Below, piece after piece: positions 6,743-15,700 of a stretch of DNA of 48,527 nucleotides; the first letter of the stretch is position 1, and each line of letters opens with the position of its first letter. Where the stretch lies: IMG/VR virus record IMGVR_UViG_3300024432_000002, positions 1 to 48,527 of that record; one strand, 5' to 3'. The notes beneath the pieces are model-generated. The model saw only the letters and a list, made by a program, of their open reading frames with translations. It ran no database searches and had not been told where the DNA came from. A program made the translations under genes and the position numbers. This DNA is from a virus.

Positions 6743-7968
6743 AACGAAAACTACACCTATCGGCCAGTGCGATAGCGGCGTTCAAAAGCTGTCCTATTAG
6801 ATTCAAGAACGCGTATCATCTGGGCATCAGACCGGACGAAGACACTGAAGCTCAACGGATTGGGTCTAATTGGCATCGCATCTTAGACATCAGCACGAGA
6901 AAACCAGGAAGTGTGTGTGAACGGTGTGCTAAGAAAGCGCCGAACGACCCTAATTGTTCTTTATGTGCTGGAACGGGCTTCCTGCCAGATGATATCATGG
7001 ACGCTGTGACCCGTGAAATCAACAGAATTTATGAAGACAAGATCTTCGATGGTGTAGAAATCGAACGAACTAAACTCTTGTATATGTTATCAGGTTATCG
7101 TTGGTACTATGAGGATCAGCAGGAAGAAGTAGTGACACGAGAGCAGAGATTTGAGTTATCACTCCTTAATCCAGAGACCGGGCGTGCTCTACCGGGCGTT
7201 AAGCTCGTCGGTTGCATAGACAAGATTATTAACCTGAGTGATAAGTTTGCAATTAAAGAGCATAAATCTACAAGTAATTCAGTCGATCCTGATTCGTCTT
7301 ATTGGGGTCATTTGAATCTTGACACTCAGACTACACTTTATTTATATGCAGCACGTAGGCTTCAACTTGACGGTTTACTTGAACCTTGGAAAATCAGGCG
7401 GGATGCTCCGCTGATTAATTCGATTCTGTATGACGTGATGCACAAACCTACGATCAAGCCAAAGAAGCTCACCCAGGCTGAAAGTAAGAAGTTCGTAGAG
7501 ACTGGTGAGTATATGGGGCAGGAGTTTAGAATCACTCATGTTTTAGACCCAGAACAAGAATATTACGGACAATTACAGCAAGATGAGAATGGGAACAATA
7601 TCATTATAATTAATGGTATCCTTGCTGATTATGAACCCGGCAAGAAAGAAGACACATTCGCCATCCGCGAGACTCCTGAAATGTACGGTGCTCGATTGTT
7701 GGCTGACATCGCAGAACGTCCTGAGTTTTATTTCCGATGTGTGGAACTCAGCAGAACCGATAAAGAGATGGAAGCATTCGAGTGGGAACTCTATAATATC
7801 TATCGAACAATACAGAACATGATTAAAACTGGTCATTGGTATGGTAACGAGCACCAGTGTGAGGCAAAATATAAATGTCCATATCTATCATTTTGTTATA
7901 ATGGTATCGAAATATCGGCAGACAACGTGCCGCCAGGTATGCGGCTAATCTTTTCGGAGGAGAAATAA
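6739..7968 (+). CDS. Cas4/RecB-like PD-(D/E)XK nuclease with Fe-S cysteines
   Basis: 409 aa. Motifs in order: C18, GSNWHRILD (H46), VGCIDKI (D161), IKEHKST (E174, K176) and LDTQTTLY (QxxxY), then a C-terminal cluster CEAKYKCPYLSFC (about 370-385). With C18 the latter fits the four-Cys Fe-S cluster of Cas4/AddB nucleases. Residues 60-80 hold an extra CxxC...CxxCxGTG module resembling a DnaJ-type zinc finger. Probably an exonuclease in phage recombination or end processing. A Sak4-like ATPase follows two genes later. No cas genes are nearby. Confidence 0.85.
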   Translation: MKRKLHLSASAIAAFKSCPIRFKNAYHLGIRPDEDTEAQRIGSNWHRILDISTRKPGSVCERCAKKAPNDPNCSLCAGTGFLPDDIMDAVTREINRIYEDKIFDGVEIERTKLLYMLSGYRWYYEDQQEEVVTREQRFELSLLNPETGRALPGVKLVGCIDKIINLSDKFAIKEHKSTSNSVDPDSSYWGHLNLDTQTTLYLYAARRLQLDGLLEPWKIRRDAPLINSILYDVMHKPTIKPKKLTQAESKKFVETGEYMGQEFRITHVLDPEQEYYGQLQQDENGNNIIIINGILADYEPGKKEDTFAIRETPEMYGARLLADIAERPEFYFRCVELSRTDKEMEAFEWELYNIYRTIQNMIKTGHWYGNEHQCEAKYKCPYLSFCYNGIEISADNVPPGMRLIFSEEK

Positions 7969-8306
7969 TGTTTAAGATAAAACAAAATACCTTACAATTT
8001 TGTCCTTTCTATGTTCTTGACGGGATTAACAACTTTCTACACAGTGACGGAAGCATATTCGACACGCCTGAATATTTTCCTACAAAAGAAGACGCTCAAA
8101 AAGTGCTGGATAAATTCCAGCCTGAGCATAAATGGGAGCATGGAGATGTATTTAAGACCAGCGATGGATTTCTCATGCTTTATATTCATTCTACTCATTG
8201 TGAACCACAAGTAATTTATTTAATAGCTATTATGGCCGCAACGTGTAAACCAGACGCTTACCTAATAGACGCTGAATTTTTATATAACATTAAGGAGAAA
8301 CTATAA
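7968..8306 (+). CDS. Hypothetical protein between nuclease and Sak4-like ATPase
   Basis: 112 aa, overlapping both neighbours by 1 nt, with GGAGG before the start. Mixed composition, one hydrophobic stretch near YLIAIMAAT, no recognised motif. Its place suggests a role with the recombination genes, but nothing in the sequence shows it. Confidence 0.7.
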   Translation: MFKIKQNTLQFCPFYVLDGINNFLHSDGSIFDTPEYFPTKEDAQKVLDKFQPEHKWEHGDVFKTSDGFLMLYIHSTHCEPQVIYLIAIMAATCKPDAYLIDAEFLYNIKEKL

Positions 8307-9196
8307 TGGTTAAACCACCTGTAAGAAACACTAAACCACCAACACCGCCGACAAGACAGGCACCGAAAACGACACCGGTTAAAAACTTCCAGGCTGCTAC
8401 ATGGGACACCGATAAAGAAGGTCAACGTATTATTCTGTATGCCGATTCGGGTATGGGTAAAACTACTCTTGCCGCGATGCTGCCTAATCCTAAGTTCGCT
8501 GATTTCAAAGGGGGTAGTGACAAGATCCTACACCCTATAACGGGTGAACGACTGATACATATTCCAGGTTGCGAAACCTTCGATGATGTCCGGGCTGTAT
8601 GCCATCAACCAGGTCTACTTAAAGCTGGGGATAGTTTCGTACTTGATACTGGTACAGCGTTTGAGGATACTGGTTTGGAGTGGACTTTAGATAATATCCT
8701 CCACGAAAAAGGTAAAACAATTAAACGCATTGAAGACTATGGGTATGGTAAGGGATATCGTCACTTGTATGACACCATGAAACTTCCGCTTGCTGATTTT
8801 GATACCTTGATACGCAGGGGAGTGAATGTAGTCATTCTATGTCAGATGCAACAAGTTGAGATTGCTAACAGCGGCGGTGAAAATTATCTTTGTGATGTAC
8901 CTAAGCTTCAAAAAGCTCATGGTAAAAATGATAACGTTCCCGCTGTATGGAGTTTATACGATGAGTGGGCTGACCATGTTCTCAAAATAGATTATGGCGA
9001 CATACAGGCATCAGAAGGTAAAGCAGCCAGCACTGGAGAACATGTTGTACGGGTACATGGAAGACCCCATTTTAAGGCAAAAAGTCGTACTATTCCCAGT
9101 GAGTTTCCTGTTATTTCGTTCTCTCATCCGGGGGATGATGCAATATGGCGGTATTTATTTGATAGGGTTTGGCGTGATGTGGAGGTAGAGGAATGA
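8306..9196 (+). CDS. Sak4-like RecA-fold ATPase (AAA_24), single-strand annealing/recombination
   Basis: 296 aa. After a Pro/Lys-rich N-terminus comes Walker A ADSGMGKTT (46-54) and a Walker B-like FVLD (111-114) followed by TGTAFED. The domain resembles phage Sak4 recombinases related to RecA/Rad51, which promote strand annealing with a phage single-stranded DNA-binding protein. The gene at 10719 could be that partner. A Cas4-like nuclease precedes it. Confidence 0.8.
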   Translation: MVKPPVRNTKPPTPPTRQAPKTTPVKNFQAATWDTDKEGQRIILYADSGMGKTTLAAMLPNPKFADFKGGSDKILHPITGERLIHIPGCETFDDVRAVCHQPGLLKAGDSFVLDTGTAFEDTGLEWTLDNILHEKGKTIKRIEDYGYGKGYRHLYDTMKLPLADFDTLIRRGVNVVILCQMQQVEIANSGGENYLCDVPKLQKAHGKNDNVPAVWSLYDEWADHVLKIDYGDIQASEGKAASTGEHVVRVHGRPHFKAKSRTIPSEFPVISFSHPGDDAIWRYLFDRVWRDVEVEE

Positions 9197-9369
9197 AAAG
9201 GTGGAAAAATGGATTGATACCAATGCCCCCAGAGAGAATTGGTAAACATTTTAATGGTCAGTGCCCCGATGCTTGCGATATGATTGAGGGGCCGTGTGCT
9301 TGCGGAGCATGGCATCATCTGAATCAATGGCCTAAAGAGATACAGCAGGAATTGGAGGCAGAGGAATGA
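9193..9369 (+). CDS. Small cysteine-rich protein
   Basis: 58 aa with CPDAC...GPCACGAWHH, probably a zinc-binding knuckle. Starts in an ATGA overlap with the Sak4-like gene and ends in one with the next gene; GAGG precedes the ATG. Function unknown. Confidence 0.65.
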   Translation: MKRWKNGLIPMPPERIGKHFNGQCPDACDMIEGPCACGAWHHLNQWPKEIQQELEAEE

Positions 9370-9566
9370 AAGCGTATCAAATATGGGAAGATAATTATTG
9401 TTCCCGAACAGATACTGAATGTCCGAGTGGTAGCGGTTGCGGTAGCTGTACATCAAAAAGAAAAGAAGGATGGCGAGCCGCTTTGGAATGGGCATATAAA
9501 CAAGAGACAGACCCACAAGCGACTGAAATAGGAGATGCTATTTTAAGAGAATTGGGGGAAGAATGA
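9366..9566 (+). CDS. Small protein with WRAALEW motif and Cys cluster
   Basis: 66 aa; the N-terminal half has four Cys (YCSRTDTECPSGSGCGSC), the C-terminal half a helix GWRAALEWAYK ending LRELGEE. The WRAALEW helix also occurs in the protein at 16485. ATGA overlaps at both ends. Function unknown. Confidence 0.65.
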   Translation: MKAYQIWEDNYCSRTDTECPSGSGCGSCTSKRKEGWRAALEWAYKQETDPQATEIGDAILRELGEE

Positions 9567-9832
9567 ATCCAACAGTAACGATTAAAGGCGGTAAAGAACC
9601 GGGTCGAAATGAATTATGCCCTTGTGGTAGTGAACTGAAATATAAGTGGTGTCATGGAGACATCGGCAAACGCGCTGTATGTGAAGCCATCATGCGTGAT
9701 GCGATGGTTAGGTTAATCATGCGGGAAAAACATAAACGTAGTATAATAACTGACGAACAATTAGAAGTTATGCTTAATCCAGCAGAAAGTGAGGAAAATA
9801 ATGAAGAAGAAAGTAAAATTTGGAGACCTTAA
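9563..9832 (+). CDS. SEC-C motif protein
   Basis: 89 aa with RNELCPCGSELKYKWCHG at about 15-32, the SEC-C zinc-binding motif (CxCx8CH type) first seen at the SecA C-terminus. The rest is helical and charged. Overlaps the next gene by 32 nt. In phages such proteins are common and uncharacterised. Confidence 0.75.
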   Translation: MNPTVTIKGGKEPGRNELCPCGSELKYKWCHGDIGKRAVCEAIMRDAMVRLIMREKHKRSIITDEQLEVMLNPAESEENNEEESKIWRP

Positions 9833-9995
9833 AGCAGGAGCGAAGTTTAGGTATAGACGGTGTCTTTATCTGAAGGACGACCTTAAATATGCGGTTCGTA
9901 TTTCCGACGGAATAGTTGATCCCAAACTTGAATGCGGTATGATAATGGATGATACGTTAGTAACACCAGTAAAAATTAAAGTGGAGGCTAAATAA
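9801..9995 (+). CDS. Hypothetical protein
   Basis: 64 aa from the ATG at 9801, picked over a GTG at 9789 because GAGGA is correctly spaced before it. Beta-rich pattern (FGDLKAGAKFRYRRCLYLK). No family recognised with confidence. Confidence 0.65.
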   Translation: MKKKVKFGDLKAGAKFRYRRCLYLKDDLKYAVRISDGIVDPKLECGMIMDDTLVTPVKIKVEAK

Positions 9996-9996
9996 C

Positions 9997-10218
9997 ATGG
10001 CACGTAAATTTCAGATAGGAGATACGGTTGAAGTTATAAAGGATTTGGGGGGTGAAGAATTTCCCCTTAGTGACGATTTCAAGATAGGACATCGTGGTAA
10101 GATAACGAAATATAACCCTGGCAATGCACCACATTGTTATGTAGTAATACGGAGAAACAGGAATGAATGTTGCTTCACTCTCAGAGAACTTAAACTAATT
10201 AAACGTAAAGGAGATTAA
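9997..10218 (+). CDS. Small KOW/SH3-like protein
   Basis: 73 aa. FQIGDTVEVIKDL ... IGHRGKITKY ... CYVVIRR follows the alternation of a KOW or SH3-like barrel. Ribosome site GGAGG is present. Function unknown; such folds often bind nucleic acid or protein. Confidence 0.6.
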   Translation: MARKFQIGDTVEVIKDLGGEEFPLSDDFKIGHRGKITKYNPGNAPHCYVVIRRNRNECCFTLRELKLIKRKGD

Positions 10219-10221
10219 ACC

Positions 10222-10716
10222 ATGAGAGTTAGTATAAGGGATTATCCTGACTATTCTATCACCAAAAGTGGTAAAGTGTGGTCTCGCATATCAAAAAGGT
10301 TTTTACGTTCAGCGATAAACTCCAGAGGATATTTACAAGTATGGCTTTGTCATAACAAAAAACGCAAAAGCCGCCATGTTCATCGTTTAGTCTTAGAAAC
10401 CTATGCTGGACCGTGCCCTAAAGGTATGGTGTGTAGGCACTTAAACGGCGACCAACGAGATAATAGGTTTACTAATTTATGTTGGGGTACAGTAAGAGAA
10501 AATACTTTAGATGCGTTTAAGCATGGAACCCGTACAAATGTAGGGGAAGCGAATAGTTATTCTAAAGTAACAGAACGAGATGTTAGATTAATCTTTAATG
10601 CCTACCACGATGGTGCCAACACACAGCAAGAACTGGCTGATTATTTTAATATCACTATCAGTAATGTATCGTGTATTGTAAACAAAAAATCTTGGAAACA
10701 TATTTGGAGAAATTAA
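10222..10716 (+). CDS. HNH homing endonuclease with NUMOD4-like N-terminus
   Basis: 164 aa with AAGGAG 8 nt before the ATG. Residues 5-50 resemble NUMOD4 (YPDYSITKSGKVWS). The HNH part has HRLVLETYAGPCPKGMVCRH, LNGDQRDNRFTNLCWGT and ENTLDAFKHGT. The C-terminal 50 aa form an HTH (TQQELADYFNITISNVSCIV) for DNA binding. It is a free-standing mobile endonuclease inserted between genes; the neighbouring reading frames are intact. Confidence 0.85.
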   Translation: MRVSIRDYPDYSITKSGKVWSRISKRFLRSAINSRGYLQVWLCHNKKRKSRHVHRLVLETYAGPCPKGMVCRHLNGDQRDNRFTNLCWGTVRENTLDAFKHGTRTNVGEANSYSKVTERDVRLIFNAYHDGANTQQELADYFNITISNVSCIVNKKSWKHIWRN

Positions 10717-10718
10717 TT

Positions 10719-11684
10719 ATGGCTAATAGTGTAGACAGGCAGGGGACTTTCCGCTTCGACAAGGTACTCGAAGCCGGAGTAGGTGCAAAATACGATGAAA
10801 AAGCTAAAGAAGTTAAAAATGTATCGTTTAATGTGCGGCTACACCTTAGTGCATTTTACGATGAACAAGAGGGGGAATGGGTCGATTGGTCGGGGTATGA
10901 TGTAGAAGTATCAGCCTATCTATACCTCTTCGGCGTTAATAAAAAGACTAAGAAGTTCGGACCGACCTTTCACCACGAAGCGGTTATGAAAGTATTCAAC
11001 TGGGATGGCAAGTCTTTTCAAATTCTCGCTAACGATGATTACTCTAAGATCAAAGGCCAGGTCAGGATCATTGATAACGATCCTGAGTACGCCGATAAAA
11101 ATCCATTCCAGGTTGCTAATATCGATGTGTTCGATGCTGACCCCAGTAATCTCATGCGTTCGCTCGGTGCGGGGGATCTGAAGAAATTGGATACTGCGAT
11201 GGCCTTACTATTACAGTCATCTGGTAAACCGGCAGTTGCCGCTACAGTTCCGGCCAAGAAGAGTACGAGACCTACACCGCCTGCCCAGAAGCCACCTAAA
11301 GCTACAGCCGCCGAACTTGCTAAAGCTAATGAAGAGAAGCCAGAATCCCCGACACCAGAGGACAAGCAGGCGATCTTGAAGGCTAAATCAGAAAAGATTA
11401 AAAACGCCAGGAAAGCAGATGGACCCCAGCCACCGAAACGAACAACTACTCCTTCACCAGCAGTTTCAGAGAACTCTGGGGGTAATAACAGGATGACCAA
11501 ACAGCAAGCATGGGAGTTTACAGTCGAAATGAAAAATGATAATTGCGACGACGAACAATTACAAGCAAGTTGGAATGGTGCTGTTAATCAAATCGCCGGG
11601 GATAAGACGCCTGATGAAGATGTCACAGAGGAGCAATGGAGTGTAATAGCCAATCAGGTCATAGATGAAGTGGGGAAATTCTAA
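10719..11684 (+). CDS. Putative single-stranded DNA-binding/recombination partner protein
   Basis: 321 aa. The start at 10719 is supported by GGAG and by lying just past the HNH stop. Residues 1-160 look like a beta-rich folded domain; 165-255 is a Pro/Lys/Ala linker; the last 60 residues form an acidic helical domain (DEDVTEEQWSVIANQVIDEVGKF has an acidic tip). A folded domain, flexible linker and acidic tail is typical of SSBs, and it lies in the recombination/replication cluster. I do not recognise the domain, so the role is inference. Confidence 0.6.
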   Translation: MANSVDRQGTFRFDKVLEAGVGAKYDEKAKEVKNVSFNVRLHLSAFYDEQEGEWVDWSGYDVEVSAYLYLFGVNKKTKKFGPTFHHEAVMKVFNWDGKSFQILANDDYSKIKGQVRIIDNDPEYADKNPFQVANIDVFDADPSNLMRSLGAGDLKKLDTAMALLLQSSGKPAVAATVPAKKSTRPTPPAQKPPKATAAELAKANEEKPESPTPEDKQAILKAKSEKIKNARKADGPQPPKRTTTPSPAVSENSGGNNRMTKQQAWEFTVEMKNDNCDDEQLQASWNGAVNQIAGDKTPDEDVTEEQWSVIANQVIDEVGKF

Positions 11685-11887
11685 TGGAAGAGACATACGA
11701 GATCAGTATAGTCTGTCGTAATTGTCACCATGTGCCGGGAGAACAAACAACTGAAGGGTTTAACGATCATTTGGGGGTACATACTTCAAAGAAATTCCAA
11801 GTTCCTAAAGGCACAACAATACAGAAATTCCTTCAGGAAATAACCTGTGAGAACTGTGGCTGTGAAGGATTCATGGGGATAAACTGA
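11684..11887 (+). CDS. Small zinc-ribbon protein
   Basis: 67 aa with CRNC near the N-terminus and CENCGC near the C-terminus, a split zinc ribbon. The start overlaps the previous stop (TAATG). Function unknown. Confidence 0.65.
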   Translation: MEETYEISIVCRNCHHVPGEQTTEGFNDHLGVHTSKKFQVPKGTTIQKFLQEITCENCGCEGFMGIN

Positions 11888-11931
11888 CCTAACACGCCGA
11901 ATCCTCGTGAGGATCGAGCGTTTGAATTGGA

Positions 11932-11988
11932 GGGGGCGGGATATGTGATGAGATATGTATAAATGGAATTTGCGACTATCCCGTCCCT
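11932..11988 (+). promoter_or_regulatory. Leader stem-loop before the DUF551-like gene
   Basis: GGGCGGGATA (11934-11943) can pair fully, with one G-U, with TATCCCGTCC (11977-11986); two outer pairs extend it. The loop is about 33 nt and the ribosome site TTGGAG begins only 4 nt after. It lies in one of the few gaps of the early operon (11888-12004). It may control translation of the DUF551-like gene and the primase-helicase behind it. No T-run follows. Confidence 0.45.
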
Positions 11989-12004
11989 ATTTTGGAGATC
12001 AATA

Positions 12005-12187
12005 ATGAAATGGATAAATTGTTTTGAAGAAATGCCCGTTAAACATGAAGAGGTTTTAGTTTGGGTAAAATATAGCAATGATAATGAAGATTTTTGTCAA
12101 TCGTGGATTGATGATGATGGGTGGGCTATGGGATCAGCGAAAGGTTTTACGGTTACTCATTGGATGAGGATTGAGGAACCTAAATGA
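12005..12187 (+). CDS. DUF551-like protein
   Basis: 60 aa from the ATG at 12005 (GGAG upstream; an in-frame ATG at 11963 lies inside the stem-loop). WINCFEEMPVKHEEVLVWV and the C-terminal VTHWMRIEEPK match the common phage/prophage DUF551 pattern (WI-x-LP...VLV...HWMPLPEPP). Function unknown. Confidence 0.7.
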   Translation: MKWINCFEEMPVKHEEVLVWVKYSNDNEDFCQSWIDDDGWAMGSAKGFTVTHWMRIEEPK

Positions 12188-14454
12188 CATTCGCCGAAGA
12201 TTTTGAAATATACAAACAGAACATCTTCCCCGTTATGCTCGAAGCTCTCGCTGAAGACCTCGGATGTAAGATCTCATCCCTCCAGCAATTAGAAGTCGGA
12301 TTCTATCCTGGTAAACAGGTCTGGGTGTTCGCTGAACGTAATCACAAAGGGGAGATTATTGGTCTCCCATTCAGGACTATGGACGGTAAAAAGTGGATGG
12401 CCAAAGGATCAAAGCGGGGATTGATCTACCCCTATAACGAAAACGCCTTAGAAGGAGAAAAACGATATGAAGCGGGGAGATTTCATTGGGTGCGAATACA
12501 AGAAGCCGGTATTGAATGTCCTATTTGTGGAAAGCCGGATTGGTGTATGGTTAGCTCGGATAACCCGGAAGATCCTTCTGCGGTGCTCTGTAGTCGTATT
12601 AAAGAGGGGTCAGTTCGTCCTATTTCCGAATCTGGCTTCCTGCATTTACAGAAATCCGGGACCAAAAATTCTTTACATAACCAAACCATTCTTCCAGAAA
12701 CAGATCTGCCCATACTTATTGTTGAAGGTGCATCAGATGTACTTGCTGCCTTGGATCTCGGCTTTATGGCTATTGGTCGGCCTTCTGCTGGCGGGGGCAT
12801 GGAAGAGCTTAAACAGATGCCCCTCACAGGGAAAGAGATTTGGGCCGTAGGGGAAAATGATGCCGGTGCTGGCAAGAAGGGAATGGAGAAAACACTCCTC
12901 AACCTGGAGCATTTAACTGATAATATCCTTTGTGTAATGCCACCTGAAGGCATGAAAGATCTTCGGCAATGGACCAGTTATGGTCTCACCCAAGAAGAAT
13001 TATTCACATACGTGGGTAACTTCGGCCAAGCCGGGATCACAGATCCTAATGTCTTTCCTGATGACATAGCACAGACAATAGCTAAGAGATTTCTCGATAG
13101 ATATAGAGACGATGAGGGAATACAGACACTACGATCTTATCGGGGAAAATGGGCTATTTGGAAAGGTGGTAAGTACGGGTGTATAGATCAGGATATATTT
13201 AGGGGGGTACTTTATTCATTCCTCGATGGCAAACAGTTTGTGAGGGTGACAAAAACTGGTGTTGATGTAGCCGCGTATAAACCAACACGGGCCAAGGTAA
13301 ATGATATCATTGATGCCCTCAGTAGTCGCTGCCCTATTTCTGGTGTCCCTCCAGTATGGATCGATCAGAAGAACAGACCTGATACATACAACCTGCTTGC
13401 ATTCAAAAATGGCATCCTCAATATCGACGAATTTTGTAGGGGAAATATCAAGCTACTAAAGCCCACACCTGATTTGTTTACATTCGCCACATTGCCTTAT
13501 ACCTATGACCCCGAATCCTGGTCTGACCTGTTTGACGAATACTGTGATATTACGTTTAACACAGATGAAGACTGTATTAAGCTGCTCGCTCAATGGTTCG
13601 GCTACAATATAGTCTTTGACACCAGGTATGAAAAACTTATGATGTTCGTAGGCCAACGAAGATCAGGCAAGAGTACAATTCTGTCTGCGATGGAAGCTAT
13701 GTTAGGCCCAGAACAATGCGGATCCACAAGTTTACCCATGTTAGCAAATCCATTTGGATTAAGCCCGTTAGTAGGTAAGTCAACAGTGATAGCTGGAGAT
13801 ATTAAGGGTACGGCACGGAGAGCTGAAATGGATGCTGCCCTTGAAGTTATTCTTAGGATCACAGGACGTGATAGAGTTCCCATCAATCAAAAATATGTAG
13901 AGCCTTATGATGCCGAACTTCCATGTAGGTTCACAATGGCTATGAACGATCTGCCGTTATTCACCGATCATTCACAGGCTATTATAGCCAGGACATTGAT
14001 TTTGCCGTTCCCTAATTGTTATGAAGGCAAAGAAGATTTCGCACTAAAAGACAGGATTAAGAAAGAAGCAGCCGGTGGTAAGCTAATCAATTTTGCACTT
14101 TGGGGACTGAAGGATCTTAGAAAAACAGGACGGTTTATTGAACCGAAGGTATCAACAGAACAGATAAATCAATTTAAGGAATTAACAGCGCCCATGTCGG
14201 TCTTTATTGATGAATGCTGTAATGAAGGTGCTGTTGAGATCTCCAAGGACCAGGTGTATGAGGCTTGGAAAGCCTGGTGTGATGCTTGTGACAGAAAACC
14301 AGGTAACAGGATGTTGTTCGGTAGGTGGTTTACGCAATACGCCCCTATGGTGACAAATGTGCGTAAGAATATTAATGGTGAACGAGTATATGTCTATCAG
14401 GGTATTACGTTGAAACCCTGGGTTTTTAATAAGTATTTAGGGAGACCAGAATGA
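12184..14454 (+). CDS. Primase-helicase: zinc finger, TOPRIM and SF3/D5 helicase
   Basis: 756 aa. Order: zinc site CPICGKPDWC (112-121) with C136; TOPRIM LIVEGASDVLAAL (E181) and GENDAG (D226); a D5_N-like region about 290-470; SF3 helicase with Walker A GQRRSGKST (490-498), Walker B VIAGDIKG (535-542) and sensor AMNDLP (about 586-591); and a C-terminal winged-helix-like tail (ISKDQVYEAWKAWC). It primes and unwinds DNA at the fork for the family A polymerase. A free-standing relative of its tail is encoded at 46902. Confidence 0.9.
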   Translation: MTFAEDFEIYKQNIFPVMLEALAEDLGCKISSLQQLEVGFYPGKQVWVFAERNHKGEIIGLPFRTMDGKKWMAKGSKRGLIYPYNENALEGEKRYEAGRFHWVRIQEAGIECPICGKPDWCMVSSDNPEDPSAVLCSRIKEGSVRPISESGFLHLQKSGTKNSLHNQTILPETDLPILIVEGASDVLAALDLGFMAIGRPSAGGGMEELKQMPLTGKEIWAVGENDAGAGKKGMEKTLLNLEHLTDNILCVMPPEGMKDLRQWTSYGLTQEELFTYVGNFGQAGITDPNVFPDDIAQTIAKRFLDRYRDDEGIQTLRSYRGKWAIWKGGKYGCIDQDIFRGVLYSFLDGKQFVRVTKTGVDVAAYKPTRAKVNDIIDALSSRCPISGVPPVWIDQKNRPDTYNLLAFKNGILNIDEFCRGNIKLLKPTPDLFTFATLPYTYDPESWSDLFDEYCDITFNTDEDCIKLLAQWFGYNIVFDTRYEKLMMFVGQRRSGKSTILSAMEAMLGPEQCGSTSLPMLANPFGLSPLVGKSTVIAGDIKGTARRAEMDAALEVILRITGRDRVPINQKYVEPYDAELPCRFTMAMNDLPLFTDHSQAIIARTLILPFPNCYEGKEDFALKDRIKKEAAGGKLINFALWGLKDLRKTGRFIEPKVSTEQINQFKELTAPMSVFIDECCNEGAVEISKDQVYEAWKAWCDACDRKPGNRMLFGRWFTQYAPMVTNVRKNINGERVYVYQGITLKPWVFNKYLGRPE

Positions 14455-14951
14455 AAAGAATGAAATATGGTGGTATATATAATCTTGTGCATAGTGATCT
14501 TCTTGTGTATCAGGATAACGGTAAATCAGTAATAACATTACGTGAACTAAGGGAACGGGAAATGCCTGTTTTTGAAGTTCCCTGGGTTCAGCTTAAAACA
14601 CAATGGCATTGGAACAAAAACGAATTATTGGAGGAACAGAAAATGAATAATTACTTTGTACTTGATGGAAAACAAATTCCCATGAGTGACGAGACGGCAA
14701 AGAGTTTGCGAGAGAAGCAAAAGACATATAGTATTGGAGATTGTTTTAGGGTGGGGGAGTTTGGCACCATCGTAAGATTAGTTCAATGTAGTACCTGTAA
14801 TGTTGTCGCAGTATGTATTGGTGATTATAATCGCTGGTCCGAACAACGGAGAGTTGGAGATTATTGGGCAATAACCCATGAAGAAGTAAAAATTATACTT
14901 GATCGGGCAGAATTTACACTTGTAACCATTAAAAAAGAGGAGGTATTCTAA
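14451..14951 (+). CDS. Hypothetical protein
   Basis: 166 aa. An internal ATG at 14643 preceded by GGAGG begins the segment MNNYFVLDGKQIPMSDETA, so a shorter second product is possible. The C-terminal half (YSIGDCFRVGEFGTIVRLVQ) is beta-rich. No family recognised. It overlaps the primase-helicase and the next gene. Confidence 0.6.
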   Translation: MKRMKYGGIYNLVHSDLLVYQDNGKSVITLRELREREMPVFEVPWVQLKTQWHWNKNELLEEQKMNNYFVLDGKQIPMSDETAKSLREKQKTYSIGDCFRVGEFGTIVRLVQCSTCNVVAVCIGDYNRWSEQRRVGDYWAITHEEVKIILDRAEFTLVTIKKEEVF

Positions 14952-15433
14952 TGAACATGAAAAACATAGCACTAATGGTATTGTGTCTGGTATGTCTGGC
15001 TGGGATAAGCTGTGGCGGGTTCATTGATCGAATAACTCCATGTGAAGTCTCAGAACAGTCAATGTCATACGCTGACCGCGAGATGCCACTGGGAGGCGTA
15101 ATGACCCTGTGGGAAGCGAAACAGATCAAGGAACGAATCATCATTAAACATCGGGTATCACAACTTAGTGTAAGGCGAATAGCTGAAGATGACAAATATG
15201 CACACGATGACGCTCTTGGATTCATCGATACCAACATCGCGGCATCGGAGCGGTTTCAGGATATTATTGTGGGCAGTAAGGATAACCCGATGAGCATCAT
15301 GGGCTTACTCGGCATCGGCGGTCTTGGTTTGCTGGGTGGTCGGATGCAGAAACGTCGTGGCGATCTATCGCCGGTTGAAGTAGATGAAGTCGTGGCTAAA
15401 GCTAAAGTCGATGCTGTGAAGGAGAAAGTATGA
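14951..15433 (+). CDS. Membrane/lipoprotein-like protein with signal peptide and second hydrophobic segment
   Basis: 160 aa. N-terminal signal-like helix (IALMVLCLVCLAGISCG) with a Cys at 21 that could be a lipobox, though -3 is Gly, which is unusual. A second hydrophobic, glycine-rich segment (SIMGLLGIGGLGLLGG) lies at about 115-130, followed by a charged helical tail. Could be an envelope or lysis-associated protein; no family recognised. Confidence 0.6.
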   Translation: MNMKNIALMVLCLVCLAGISCGGFIDRITPCEVSEQSMSYADREMPLGGVMTLWEAKQIKERIIIKHRVSQLSVRRIAEDDKYAHDDALGFIDTNIAASERFQDIIVGSKDNPMSIMGLLGIGGLGLLGGRMQKRRGDLSPVEVDEVVAKAKVDAVKEKV

Positions 15434-15663
15434 AATATGTAATAATGAAAAGTGCATTCGGTGATTATTGGATTGGTAAGACCAAATTAAAATTACCAGA
15501 CAATGCAAAGGCATTCGATGATTTTGAAGATGCCAGGGAAGAAGCGATGGCCTTATGTACTCAATGTGAGAATCGTGATGAACTTGAACTTGTGGAAGAA
15601 ACTGAATATTTTGAAGATGAAGATGAAATCACAGATGAAGCCATGTGGAAATGGTTAGCTTAA
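15430..15663 (+). CDS. Small acidic protein
   Basis: 77 aa; the C-terminal third is strongly acidic (EETEYFEDEDEITDEAMWKW). ATGA overlap with the previous gene and AAGGAG upstream. Function unknown; acidic phage proteins can act as DNA mimics, but nothing specific shows that here. Confidence 0.6.
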   Translation: MKYVIMKSAFGDYWIGKTKLKLPDNAKAFDDFEDAREEAMALCTQCENRDELELVEETEYFEDEDEITDEAMWKWLA

Positions 15664-15700
15664 ATGGTTTGAGAAAATAGTGATTGGAGGAAAAATAAAA

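Noticed and set aside
6739-7968. CRISPR-Cas Cas4 locus
   Set aside because: No other cas gene and no repeat-spacer array; phage recombination nuclease fits better.
11039-11500. 153-codon open frame on the minus strand
   Set aside because: Antisense to the Pro/Ala-rich linker of the gene at 10719; shadow of biased codons, no ribosome site.
12467-12953. Overlapping frames of 127 (+) and 156 (-) codons inside the primase-helicase
   Set aside because: Lie wholly within a gene with clear zinc-finger and TOPRIM motifs.
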